A DNA stretch of 64,000 bases, taken from assembly GCF_022984075.1 (NCBI RefSeq), contig NZ_JALAAD010000001.1, positions 2,398,455-2,462,454 of the forward strand, written 5' to 3'. Positions 36,666 through 44,393 of this stretch are shown one piece after another (the stretch's first letter is position 1; every line of letters begins with the position of its first letter). The stretch is from Synechococcus sp. C9 (GTDB lineage: Bacteria; Cyanobacteriota; Cyanobacteriia; Gloeomargaritales; Gloeomargaritaceae). Under the pieces are notes generated by a model. That model was not told where the DNA came from. It searched no databases and saw only the letters and a list, made by a program, of their open reading frames with translations. The position numbers were made by a program, and so were the translations under genes.

Positions 36666-36751
36666 GGGCACCTCCATCAATTCAAAGTTAGCGGTCGCAG
36701 CGTCCTTGGTTCTGCACGCAAGTTAACGTTAATCAAGTAGGATGGCTATAC
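36666..36751 (+). repeat. Chimeric core repeat: B arm joined to A arm
   Basis: Starts as a B element (GGGCACCTCCATCAATTCAA, then GTTAGCGGTCGCAG). The GC hairpin is deleted to GCGTCC. It then continues after TTGGTTCT as an A element ending AATCAAGTAGGATGGCTATA. It lies between the divergent hydrolase gene and hisH and ends 29 nt before the hisH start. Confidence 0.8.
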
Positions 36752-36780
36752 TCACCTTTTATCTGGCTGGGATACCTGCC

Positions 36781-37410
36781 ATGCGTCTGGGAATTATTGA
36801 CTACGACATGGGCAATCTGCATTCTGTGGCCAAAGCCCTGGCTCATTTGGGGGTACAGGCAGAGGTGATTCAGGAAATTTCTGATGAATATGATGGGCTG
36901 ATTCTCCCTGGGGTAGGGGCGTTTGACCCGGCCATGCGCCAACTCCAGCAACGCCATTTAATCACGCCAATTCGCAGATGGATTACCCAAAATAAACCAT
37001 TTCTAGGTATATGTTTGGGCTTGCAATTATTATTTACCGCCAGTGAGGAGGGTCAGGAACCGGGCTTGGGCATTATCCCCGGCGTGGTGCGGCAAATAGA
37101 GCCATTACCGGGCTATCCCATCCCCCACATGGGTTGGAATCAACTGCAGTTCACGCAACCTGCCTGTCCCCTCTGGCGCAACTTGCCCCCGGAAGCCTGG
37201 GTGTATTTTGTCCATTCCTACCACGGGGTACCAGCGGCACCGGAAATCATTGCGGCTACGGTGTCCTACGGGTCACATACCCTGACGGCGGCGCTTGCCC
37301 AGGGCAATTGTTTCGCCACCCAGTTTCACCCGGAAAAGTCCGGGTCGGTGGGGCTGAGTATCTTAAAGAATTGGCTGACGGTGTGCCGGTCAGGGCTGGC
37401 GGTGATGTGA
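36781..37410 (+). CDS. hisH: Imidazole glycerol phosphate synthase, glutaminase subunit
   Basis: 209 residues from ATG at MRLGIIDYDMGN; an upstream in-frame ATG lies in the repeat end and is less likely. The nucleophile is C78 in FLGICLGLQL; the His-Glu pair is in TQFHPEKSG; YFVHSYHG is typical of HisH. It supplies ammonia to HisF in histidine synthesis. The 3' end overlaps convergent malQ by 21 nt. Confidence 0.96.
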   Translation: MRLGIIDYDMGNLHSVAKALAHLGVQAEVIQEISDEYDGLILPGVGAFDPAMRQLQQRHLITPIRRWITQNKPFLGICLGLQLLFTASEEGQEPGLGIIPGVVRQIEPLPGYPIPHMGWNQLQFTQPACPLWRNLPPEAWVYFVHSYHGVPAAPEIIAATVSYGSHTLTAALAQGNCFATQFHPEKSGSVGLSILKNWLTVCRSGLAVM

Positions 37411-38928
37411 ATTTTCAGGTTTCTCTGGGAGCGGCCATTTTTGGTGCGCCCGGCTATAGGTGCGGGTGAGGGTGGCAAGTTTTTCCGCCAAATCCGGGGT
37501 TAAGGCCTCCGCCCGGTACCGCCATTCCCAATTGCCCGTCCCTTCGCCGGGGGCATTCATCCGCCCCTCCGCCCCCAACCCCAGCACATCCTGGAGCGGC
37601 ACCAGGCACCAGCGGGCCACGGAAGCCATCCCTAGGCGCAGTAAATCCCAGTGGATGCCCTGGGCACTCAGATAACCCAGATAACGGATCACCCGATGTT
37701 GGGCAGATTCATCCAGGTTTTGGTACCAGGCGACCGTGGTGGTGTTGTCGTGGGTGCCGGTATAGACCACGCAGTTCTGGGTGAAATTGCAGGGCAGGTA
37801 GGGGTTGTCCGGGTTCTCATCAAACCCAAATTGCAGAACCTTGGTGCCCGGTAGCCCCAACCCATCCCGCAGGGCTTCCACCTCCGGCGTAATCACCCCC
37901 AAATCCTCCACAAGGATCGGCAATTCCCCCAATTCCCGGCGCAGGGTGTGAAACAGCGCCTCTCCGGGCGCAGTCACCCATTCCCCATTGATGGCGGTTT
38001 CCTCCCCCTGGGGCACCTGCCAATAGGACTCAAAGCCCCGGAAGTGGTCAATGCGGATGATGTCCACCAGTTGCAATAGATGCCGCAGTCGTTGCACCCA
38101 CCAGGCAAAATCCGTCTGCGCCAAGGCTTCCCAGTCATACACCGGGTTGCCCCACAACTGCCCCGTCGCACTGAAGTAATCCGGGGGTACCCCCGCCATC
38201 AACGCCACCGCCCCCGTTTCCCGGTCCAGGGCAAACAGGTCAGGATGCGCCCAAACATCGGCACTATCGTGGGCAACATAGATGGGCAAATCCCCAATGA
38301 TCCGCACCTGCCGTTCCTGGGCATAGGCGTGCAGGGCTTGCCACTGTTCCCAAAACAGGTACTGCAAAAAGCTGTGAAATTCCTGGTCCGGGTACACCCG
38401 CTCCCGCCATTGCGCTAAAGCATTTCCATCCCGCCACGCCAACCCTGACTCCCATTCATACCAGGGCTGACCCCCGTGGGCATCCTTCAAAGCCATAAAC
38501 AAACTAAAGTCCGGCAACCAATGCGCCTGTTGGGTTTGAAATTCCCGCAGGGCCGCCATGCTGGTCTGGTCACGCTGAAATTCAACCCAAGCCTGACGGA
38601 GCAGGGGTAATTTATGCTGGTACACCCCGTCGTAATCCACCCGGTGGGCGGGCAAGGGGGGATGGGGCACATCCGACGGCAAAAACCCCTGGGCTTGTAG
38701 AGGTTCCAGGCTGATCAACAGGGGATTACCCGCCATCGCCGAGTAGGACAGGTAAGGGGAATTGCCGTAACCCGTCGGCCCCAGGGGTAAAATCTGCCAG
38801 AGCCGCTGTTCCGCCTGCGCCAAAAAATCCACCCAAGCCCTACTGCCAGAGCCTAAATCCCCAATCCCCCAAGCTCCCGGCAGAGACGTGGGATGCAGTA
38901 AAATGCCACTACAACGGGGCCAGGGCAT
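37390..38928 (-). CDS. malQ: 4-alpha-glucanotransferase (amylomaltase)
   Basis: 512 residues from the ATG at MPWPRC; an in-frame TTG lies three codons upstream. GH77 motifs: GILLHPTSLPGAWGIGDLG, GDLPIYVAHDSADVW, IIRIDHFRGFE with the nucleophile Asp, ILVEDLGVIT with the acid/base Glu, and YTGTHDNTTTV. It transfers glucan chains during glycogen/malto-oligosaccharide turnover. Overlaps hisH tail-to-tail by 21 nt. Confidence 0.96.
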   Translation of the reverse strand: MPWPRCSGILLHPTSLPGAWGIGDLGSGSRAWVDFLAQAEQRLWQILPLGPTGYGNSPYLSYSAMAGNPLLISLEPLQAQGFLPSDVPHPPLPAHRVDYDGVYQHKLPLLRQAWVEFQRDQTSMAALREFQTQQAHWLPDFSLFMALKDAHGGQPWYEWESGLAWRDGNALAQWRERVYPDQEFHSFLQYLFWEQWQALHAYAQERQVRIIGDLPIYVAHDSADVWAHPDLFALDRETGAVALMAGVPPDYFSATGQLWGNPVYDWEALAQTDFAWWVQRLRHLLQLVDIIRIDHFRGFESYWQVPQGEETAINGEWVTAPGEALFHTLRRELGELPILVEDLGVITPEVEALRDGLGLPGTKVLQFGFDENPDNPYLPCNFTQNCVVYTGTHDNTTTVAWYQNLDESAQHRVIRYLGYLSAQGIHWDLLRLGMASVARWCLVPLQDVLGLGAEGRMNAPGEGTGNWEWRYRAEALTPDLAEKLATLTRTYSRAHQKWPLPEKPENSHHRQP

Positions 38929-39021
38929 GGGTGACAAAGTGTAACGAACATTCCGATTTTACCCCGCCTGCCCCAGATTTCCTGGCAAAATAGAGACATT
39001 CCCACTTATTTTTTCTCCCCC

Positions 39022-39363
39022 ATGACCACGACCACCACCCCCACGACCAGTTTGGAAACCATGCGGAAATTCGCTGAAACCTATGCCCAGCGGACGGATA
39101 CCTATTTTTGCGTGGATTTGGGGGTGACGGCGACTGTAATCCAGGGTCTCGCCAAACATAAGGACGAATTGGGTGCCCCCCTGTGCCCCTGCCGCCATTA
39201 CGAAGATAAGGAAGCGGAAGCCAAGCAGGGTTTTTGGAACTGCCCCTGTGTCCCCATGCGGGAGCGCAAGGAATGTCACTGTATGCTCTTTCTCACCCCG
39301 GAACACGACTTCGCCGGGACGGAACAGACCATTGACCCAGAGTTCTTAGCGAATTACACTTAG
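39022..39363 (+). CDS. ftrC: Ferredoxin-thioredoxin reductase catalytic chain
   Basis: 113 residues. The cysteine pattern is diagnostic: LCPCRHY (C55, C57), NCPCVPMRERKECHCMLF (C74, C76, C85, C87), which holds the [4Fe-4S] cluster and the redox disulfide. It passes electrons from photosystem I-reduced ferredoxin to thioredoxin. The variable subunit gene is not adjacent. The following gene starts 60 nt later and may be co-transcribed. Confidence 0.97.
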   Translation: MTTTTTPTTSLETMRKFAETYAQRTDTYFCVDLGVTATVIQGLAKHKDELGAPLCPCRHYEDKEAEAKQGFWNCPCVPMRERKECHCMLFLTPEHDFAGTEQTIDPEFLANYT

Positions 39364-39423
39364 GTCTTGGTGCCCCCTGGGGAAAAATTGCCAAAAAATT
39401 ACCCATATTTGAGGAAATCCGGT

Positions 39424-39978
39424 ATGGCTCAGCTTGGTGGTGGTCTGAAGTCCAGCGCAATGGCGATCATGCTTTCAATGGCAGTATGGGTTGGGTCGGT
39501 ACCGGGAGCCAGGTCGCAAGGGAATTGGACAGTTTTCAACCCCAGTGCTGGTCAATTTCAGGTGGAAATGCCCCTCCCACCCACCGCTTCCCAGGTGCAG
39601 GATGCTTCCCCGGTCGGTACCGTGACCACCTACATTTTTACCGCTAAGGAGGGGGACGGGTCGTTTTCCGTGAGTTATTCGGACTTACCCGCCCTGGCGA
39701 TTCAATTTGTGGGTGCGGAGGGGCTGATGGGACAGGCGAAGGCTTCCCTGCTTCGGGATCAACAGAATGTCCGGGAAATTTCCTTTGACCCGGCGACGAT
39801 TAACGGTCTATCGGGGAAACGGTTGGTTTATGCGACCACAAGTAACGGGGTTCAACGCACCGGCGAAGCATTTTTTATGTTAAATGGTTCTCGTCTTTAT
39901 GTTTTGGATGTGTCAGTGCCTACAGGTTCGGAAGCCCTAGCGCAAAAGTTTTTTCAGAGTTTTCGCCTGAATAATTAA
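39424..39978 (+). CDS. Exported protein of unknown function
   Basis: 184 residues from an ATG with GAGGA 8 nt upstream. The signal peptide covers ~1-33 (SSAMAIMLSMAVWVGSVPGARSQ). The mature part is a single beta-rich domain: FNPSAGQFQVEMPLPP, TTYIFTAKEGDGSFSVSYSDLP, then GLSGKRLVYATTSNG and ending LAQKFFQSFRL. This pattern is common in cyanobacterial exported proteins, but I know no function. Ends 1 nt before a repeat. Confidence 0.6.
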   Translation: MAQLGGGLKSSAMAIMLSMAVWVGSVPGARSQGNWTVFNPSAGQFQVEMPLPPTASQVQDASPVGTVTTYIFTAKEGDGSFSVSYSDLPALAIQFVGAEGLMGQAKASLLRDQQNVREISFDPATINGLSGKRLVYATTSNGVQRTGEAFFMLNGSRLYVLDVSVPTGSEALAQKFFQSFRLNN

Positions 39979-39979
39979 T

Positions 39980-40029
39980 GGGCACTTCTAAAAATGGGTC
40001 GCAGGGGCGTAGCCCCCGTATTTGGTTCT
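39980..40029 (+). repeat. Half type-B core repeat
   Basis: GGGCACTTCTAAAAATGGGT leads to the core with a GGGGCGTAGCCCCC hairpin and TTTGGTTCT, then stops. It begins 1 nt after the stop codon of the plus-strand gene and in the same orientation, as a terminator would. The rest of the gap to 40221 has no gene. Confidence 0.75.
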
Positions 40030-40221
40030 CAATAGTATTAGAGCGCACTTTGATTCATTCACAGCAATGTAGGGGAGCGATGCCCTAAAAATTTTAGCTC
40101 TCTAAAGTGTAAATTTTCTGCTCAAATTCTGCTGAATAAGGAGGTGAGGTGGTTATGTTATCGGCAATTTTATCCCTTTGGAATAATAGACGCTTGGTTA
40201 AATCATACGACTTAATTGGAA

Positions 40222-40806
40222 TTAGTTGGAACTAATCCGGGTTTGAAATTGCAGTGATGCCTGAAGTGGGTCATCCTGTTGCAGACATGCACATAAAAAA
40301 ACTAAATCTAAATCCGGTAATAAGCCACTTTTTTCCCGCATTTCATAGTTACCTGCTACTAGGGAATAAACCCTAATCTGACCATCCTGCCAAAACCATA
40401 CTTCCGGCACCCCCCGCAGTTGATACTTGCGTAATTTATCCATATGACTATTGGTAATCACCACCTCAATACAGAGGTCAGGGATGTCTTTATCCTGATC
40501 AAAACTGTAGGAAAGGTCGGACTGGTATTCCGTAATACCCTCAAGGATTTGGGAATAGGCACCACTGGGAAAAAACCGGATGCGTTGATGCACAAAATAA
40601 GTAATTAACAAGTAGTTGAGGAAATGACAAATAAATTCATGAACTTTTCCCAGGAGCATAATTTCTAACACTCCCTCACAATAGGTCAGGCGAATCCCCG
40701 GTAGATCAGCAAACGCCTGTTGGATATGGATAAACTGCTCCCAACTAATCCCACTGCGGGTGATGGGTTGTTCTAAACTATCGGTTCTGACTTCAGTTTT
40801 GACCAT
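40222..40806 (-). CDS. Uma2 family (DUF820) endonuclease-like protein, copy 1
   Basis: 194 residues. The PD-(D/E)xK-type fold of Uma2 is seen in LSYSFDQDKDIPDLCIEVVI and YQLRGVPEVWFWQDG. The genome also carries an almost identical gene 12 nt upstream. Differences cluster at residues ~50-72 (EIMLLGKVHEFICHFLNYLL against EIMPLSKQHEFICHLLGILL). These genes are abundant and mobile in cyanobacteria, with no proven role. Confidence 0.85.
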   Translation of the reverse strand: MVKTEVRTDSLEQPITRSGISWEQFIHIQQAFADLPGIRLTYCEGVLEIMLLGKVHEFICHFLNYLLITYFVHQRIRFFPSGAYSQILEGITEYQSDLSYSFDQDKDIPDLCIEVVITNSHMDKLRKYQLRGVPEVWFWQDGQIRVYSLVAGNYEMREKSGLLPDLDLVFLCACLQQDDPLQASLQFQTRISSN

Positions 40807-40818
40807 AGTTAATTTGAG

Positions 40819-41403
40819 CTAATTTGAGCTAATTTGAGTTTGAAATTGCAGTGATGCCTGAAGTGGGTCATCCTGTTGCAGACATGCACACAAAAAAACC
40901 AAGTCTAAATCGGGTAATAAGCCACTTTTTTCTCGTAATTGATAGTTGCCTTCTACTAAGGAATAAACTTTAATCTGACCATCCTGCCAAAACCATACTT
41001 CCGGCACCCCCCGCAGTTGATACTTGCGTAATTTATCCATACGACTATTGGTAATCACCACCTCAATACAGAGGTCAGGGATGTCTTTATCCTGATCAAA
41101 ACTGTAGGAAAGATCGGACTGGTATTCCGTGACACCCTCAAGGATTTGCGAATAAGCACCACTGGGGAAAAACCGGATGCGTTGATGAATAAAATAAAGC
41201 CCCAATAAAATTCCCAGCAAATGGCAAATAAATTCGTGCTGTTTGCTCAGAGGCATAATTTCTAACACTCCCTCACAATAGGTCAGGCGAATCCCCGGTA
41301 GATCAGCAAACGCCTGTTGGATATGGATAAACTGCTCCCAACTAATCCCACTGCGGGTGATGGGTTGTTCTAAAATATGGGCTTTTACTTCAGTTTTTGC
41401 CAT
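40819..41403 (-). CDS. Uma2 family (DUF820) endonuclease-like protein, copy 2
   Basis: 194 residues, upstream member of the tandem pair with the same motifs (DIPDLCIEVVI, GVPEVWFW). Its start region MAKTEVKAHILEQPITRSGI differs from copy 1 at a few positions. Tandem direct duplication with a unit of 597 bp; the short AATTTGAGCT repeats at 40811-40838 mark the junction. Confidence 0.85.
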   Translation of the reverse strand: MAKTEVKAHILEQPITRSGISWEQFIHIQQAFADLPGIRLTYCEGVLEIMPLSKQHEFICHLLGILLGLYFIHQRIRFFPSGAYSQILEGVTEYQSDLSYSFDQDKDIPDLCIEVVITNSRMDKLRKYQLRGVPEVWFWQDGQIKVYSLVEGNYQLREKSGLLPDLDLVFLCACLQQDDPLQASLQFQTQISSN

Positions 41404-41570
41404 AGTTGATTTCAGGTAATTTTTTGCCCCTAAGTTTTGATTATAACTAATGCACAGGACTGATCAAATGTGATTACAAAAGTGGGGAATCCCCAATGAT
41501 CGCTCTGACCAGCCGGGGCACTGACCCAACCCCACCCCGCAAAACGAAGTAGGAATGAGTTTGCTTTAGG

Positions 41571-41585
41571 TTATAATGATGGTAT
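41571..41585 (+). promoter_or_regulatory. PerR/Fur-box-like operator and -10 region
   Basis: TTATAATGATGGTAT matches the PerR-box consensus TTATAATNATTATAA at all but three bases (counting N as a match). It includes a TATAAT -10 and lies 40 nt before the start of a Fur-family regulator. Autoregulation is therefore likely. Confidence 0.5.
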
Positions 41586-41625
41586 ATTAACCAAAATTTA
41601 ATTTAACAACGCAGGCAATCAGGCG

Positions 41626-42075
41626 ATGACCACCAATGTCCCAGGGGTACGTTCATTAGAAGCCGCCATTCAACGGTGTCAGGCGATGGGAATGCGTCTA
41701 AGTCGGCAGAGGCGTTCGATTTTAGAACTGCTTTGGCAAAGTGGGGAGCATTTATCGGCGCGGGAAATTTACCATCGTTTGAATGAGCAGGGGCAAGCCA
41801 TCGGTCATACATCCGTGTATCAGAACCTGGATGCCCTGACTTCCCAGGGGGTGATTGAGTGTGTGGAGCGGGCGAATGGGCGGTTATACGGCAGTGTGAG
41901 TGAAATCCACAGCCATGTCAATTGTCTGGATACCCAGCAGATTCTGGATGTGTGGGTGGAATTGCCCCCGGAGGTGATTGCTCAGGTGGAGCAGGAAACC
42001 GGTACCAAAGTGACTGCCTATCGGGTGGAATTTTTTGCCTATCGTCAGCCGGAGTCCCTGGCGTGCGGGAGTTGA
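41626..42075 (+). CDS. Fur-family metalloregulator, PerR-like
   Basis: 149 residues. Winged helix: RLSRQRRSILELLW, HLSAREIYHRL, TSVYQNLDALTSQGVIE. The regulatory site has HSHVNCLDT. No CxxC zinc pairs are present, unlike the second Fur-type protein in the window. That fits a cyanobacterial PerR/Fur-like repressor lacking the structural zinc, but the metal sensed is unclear. Just upstream is a PerR-box-like palindrome. Confidence 0.8.
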   Translation: MTTNVPGVRSLEAAIQRCQAMGMRLSRQRRSILELLWQSGEHLSAREIYHRLNEQGQAIGHTSVYQNLDALTSQGVIECVERANGRLYGSVSEIHSHVNCLDTQQILDVWVELPPEVIAQVEQETGTKVTAYRVEFFAYRQPESLACGS

Positions 42076-42253
42076 GGTTATTTTCCCCAACACAGGCAAA
42101 ACACCAAATACTTCTCTAAAAACTCAAAACATTGCAGAACTGATCCCCAGGGGTTATCCTTACGGGTGAGAGCTTGTCCAGTATTTTTTTCCCAGGAACT
42201 CTGTTGACAATAAACACGTCCTGCCCCTTAACCTGTGAGGAGTGAAACTGTCT

Positions 42254-42517
42254 ATGAATCGAACCCTGCATCCTAGTCAATTTTTGCCCATCCTCGGCGG
42301 TGCCATCGCCTTTAGCACCTGGGTATCCTTGGTGACCCCCACAGTTGCCACCCCCCCAGAGCGTACATTGACCACCCCGACAGCCGATACCAACCCCGTC
42401 ATGCTGGACTTTTCGGAAGCGGAAAGCGACCTGTGTGTGGCTCTGTATGGGTGTGACTGCCACGGTTGTTTGAATGCGATTCGGGAATTGCGGGGTTTGC
42501 CGCCCTTACCTTTGTAA
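42254..42517 (+). CDS. Small exported cysteine-containing protein
   Basis: 87 residues, AGGAG about 11 nt before the ATG. A signal peptide (FLPILGGAIAFSTWVSLVTPTVA) precedes a short mature part ending LCVALYGCDCHGCLNAIREL. The CDCHGC cluster could bind a metal or form disulfides in the periplasm. No family recognised. The next gene begins 18 nt later, so they are probably co-transcribed. Confidence 0.55.
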   Translation: MNRTLHPSQFLPILGGAIAFSTWVSLVTPTVATPPERTLTTPTADTNPVMLDFSEAESDLCVALYGCDCHGCLNAIRELRGLPPLPL

Positions 42518-42535
42518 GTTGGTTTGTAGATATTT

Positions 42536-42913
42536 ATGAAATACTGGTGGTTGACTGGCAGTCTGTGGTTAAGTTTGGTCGCACCTCTAGGGGCGCAATC
42601 CTTGCCCAGGTTGCAAACGGGGATGCCCTATGCCACTGCTCGGCTGGCTCTTTTGGAAAAGGGTTGGCGACCGGTGAGTCACCTGCGGTGGTTTCAGGCA
42701 CGACCTTTGGCCCCCGTGATGGTCTATCTCTATGGCTTGGGCTATTTGGAGGTCGCCGGATGTAACTCGGAGGGCTGGTGTGGCATGGAGTTTACCCACC
42801 CTAAGGGGCAGAGATTGACGGTGATCACCCGGGGCAATGACCCGGACAATGATGCGGGACCTTTGCTAGCAGATTGGTATGTGGGGGATGAGAAAAAAAG
42901 TGAAAGTCAATAA
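42536..42913 (+). CDS. Small exported protein of unknown function
   Basis: 125 residues. Signal peptide (YWWLTGSLWLSLVAPLGAQS), then LQTGMPYATARLALLEKGWRP, which resembles a short conserved repeat in cyanobacterial exported proteins, and GCNSEGWCGMEFTHPKG with two cysteines likely paired. Function unknown. The five-unit repeat array starts 13 nt after its stop. Confidence 0.55.
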   Translation: MKYWWLTGSLWLSLVAPLGAQSLPRLQTGMPYATARLALLEKGWRPVSHLRWFQARPLAPVMVYLYGLGYLEVAGCNSEGWCGMEFTHPKGQRLTVITRGNDPDNDAGPLLADWYVGDEKKSESQ

Positions 42914-42925
42914 CTAATAAAAATA

Positions 42926-43395
42926 AAGGGCACTTCTAAAAATGGGTCGCAGGGCACCGCCCCGTTTTGGTTCTGGTTGTGCACCGAGACCGTTTGAGAT
43001 GATAGTAAATTACGGTTAAAAAATCATACTCAAAAAAGTAAGAGTCGCAGGGCATCGCCCCGTTTTGGTTCTGCACCGACACTGTTTGAGATGATAGTAA
43101 ATTACGATTAAAAATCATACTCAAAAAAGTAAGAGTCGCAGGGCATCGCCCCGTTTTGGTTCTGGTTATGCGCCGAGACTGCTTGAGATGATAGTAAATT
43201 ACGGTTAAAAAATCACACTCAAAAAAGTAAGGGGTCGCAGGGCACCGCCCCGTTTTGGTTCCGCACTGAGACTGTTTGAGATGATAGTAAATTACGATTA
43301 AAAAATCATACTCAAAAAAGCAAGGGGTCGCAGGGCATCGCCCCGTTTTGGTTCTGCACCGAGACCGTTTGAGATTATGGTAAATTACAATAAAA
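42926..43395 (+). repeat. Tandem array of five type-C core repeats
   Basis: Cores (GTCGCAGGGCAYCGCCCCG, TTTTGGTTCTG) occur at 42946, 43044, 43135, 43234 and 43327, spaced 98, 91, 99 and 93 bp. The spacer is nearly identical each time: CACCGAGACYGTTTGAGATG, ATAGTAAATTACGRTT, then AAAAAATCATACTCAAAAAA. GTTTGAGATGAT and ATCATACTCAAA can pair as a second hairpin. The first unit begins with a type-B end (AAAGGGCACTTCTA). Spacers vary by an 8-nt GTTRTGCR insertion. It lies in the orientation of the preceding gene. No open frame spans it. Confidence 0.9.
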
Positions 43396-43417
43396 TAGAT
43401 GAAATATAGGTAAAGTT

Positions 43418-43825
43418 ATGCGGATGTCAACACCAGAATCCCGGCTGAGACCCTGGTTAAACCGGCTGGGACGGTTATTTTTATCAGCCATTTTTATCCG
43501 CTCCGCCATTACCAAAATCCTTGCCCCCCAGGCTACCCAAGCCTACATGGCACAATTTCAAGTGCCTGGCTGGTTGTTGATTCCCACGATTTTGGTGTTA
43601 CTACTGGGGGGTTTATCAGTGCTCGTGGGGTACAAAACCCGATGGGGAGCGGCTTTTTTGATTGGTTTTTTGATTCCTGCCACCCTGATTTTTCATACGG
43701 ACTTTAGCAAAAATATTGAGGCGATTCAGTTTTGGAAAAATCTTGCCCTGATCGGGGGGCTTTTGCTGGTGATCGCCGATGACTCCGGGGGTAGAGCAGG
43801 TCGCCCTGACGCTTCCGAACCTTAA
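43418..43825 (+). CDS. DoxX family membrane protein
   Basis: 135 residues with about four membrane helices. The DoxX pattern is visible: GRLFLSAIFIRSAITKIL, YMAQFQVPGWLLIPTILVLL, GYKTRWGAAFLIGFLIPATL and WKNLALIGGLLLVIADD, read in pieces. The family comprises small quinone- or redox-associated membrane proteins; the exact role is unknown. Start ATG follows the tandem array, so its promoter must lie within or close to the repeats. Confidence 0.8.
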   Translation: MRMSTPESRLRPWLNRLGRLFLSAIFIRSAITKILAPQATQAYMAQFQVPGWLLIPTILVLLLGGLSVLVGYKTRWGAAFLIGFLIPATLIFHTDFSKNIEAIQFWKNLALIGGLLLVIADDSGGRAGRPDASEP

Positions 43826-43897
43826 GCACCTCAGGGAAAAAAATGCGTTACTATTGGGATTAACATAAGAATAAAATAAAATTTTCTGTCACCGAGC

Positions 43898-44392
43898 GTG
43901 TTACAGCCTCTTGCGATTCCCAGTTTACTGCGTCTGCCGGAGCGAAAATTGTGCATCACGGTGCGGGAACAACTGCCGGATTTGCCCCTACTAACGCCAG
44001 TGCAGGGGGAAATTGAAATTCAACACCAAGGAACCTGTCTCCAGGTCAGTGCCCGGGTGAACATGATTGTGACTTTAACCTGTCGCCGCTGTTTATGTAA
44101 GTACAATGACCGTCTGCCCCTCGAGGTGTCGGAGGTGATTTGGCTGGATGCGACCAAGAGTGACCCCAGGGCGTGGCCGTTGGAGCAAGAAGTCTCCTTT
44201 GCCGATTTGATGGAGTATTTGCCCCCGGATGGCTGGTTGGATGTGGGGCAGTGGTTGTATGAACAAATTTCCCTGGCATTGCCCAGTCATCCCCTGTGCC
44301 GTCCCGATTGTCGCCTGGACTGGGAGCCGGAGGAGGTGCCCCCCGTTGACCCCCGTTGGGCGGGTTTAACCCAGTTCAAACCCTGGGGATAG
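43898..44392 (+). CDS. DUF177/YceD family protein
   Basis: 164 residues starting at GTG. It carries LTCRRCLCKYNDRLPLEV and a later CRPDCRL, the cysteine pairs of the YceD/DUF177 family that binds zinc. In other bacteria and plants the family acts in 23S rRNA maturation and ribosome assembly. The next gene follows after 1 nt, so it is probably the first gene of a three-gene operon. Confidence 0.8.
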   Translation: MLQPLAIPSLLRLPERKLCITVREQLPDLPLLTPVQGEIEIQHQGTCLQVSARVNMIVTLTCRRCLCKYNDRLPLEVSEVIWLDATKSDPRAWPLEQEVSFADLMEYLPPDGWLDVGQWLYEQISLALPSHPLCRPDCRLDWEPEEVPPVDPRWAGLTQFKPWG

Positions 44393-44393
44393 C

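Noticed and set aside
42926-43395. CRISPR array
   Set aside because: Units are ~95 bp with nearly identical spacers and no cas genes nearby; fits tandem duplication of a dispersed repeat.
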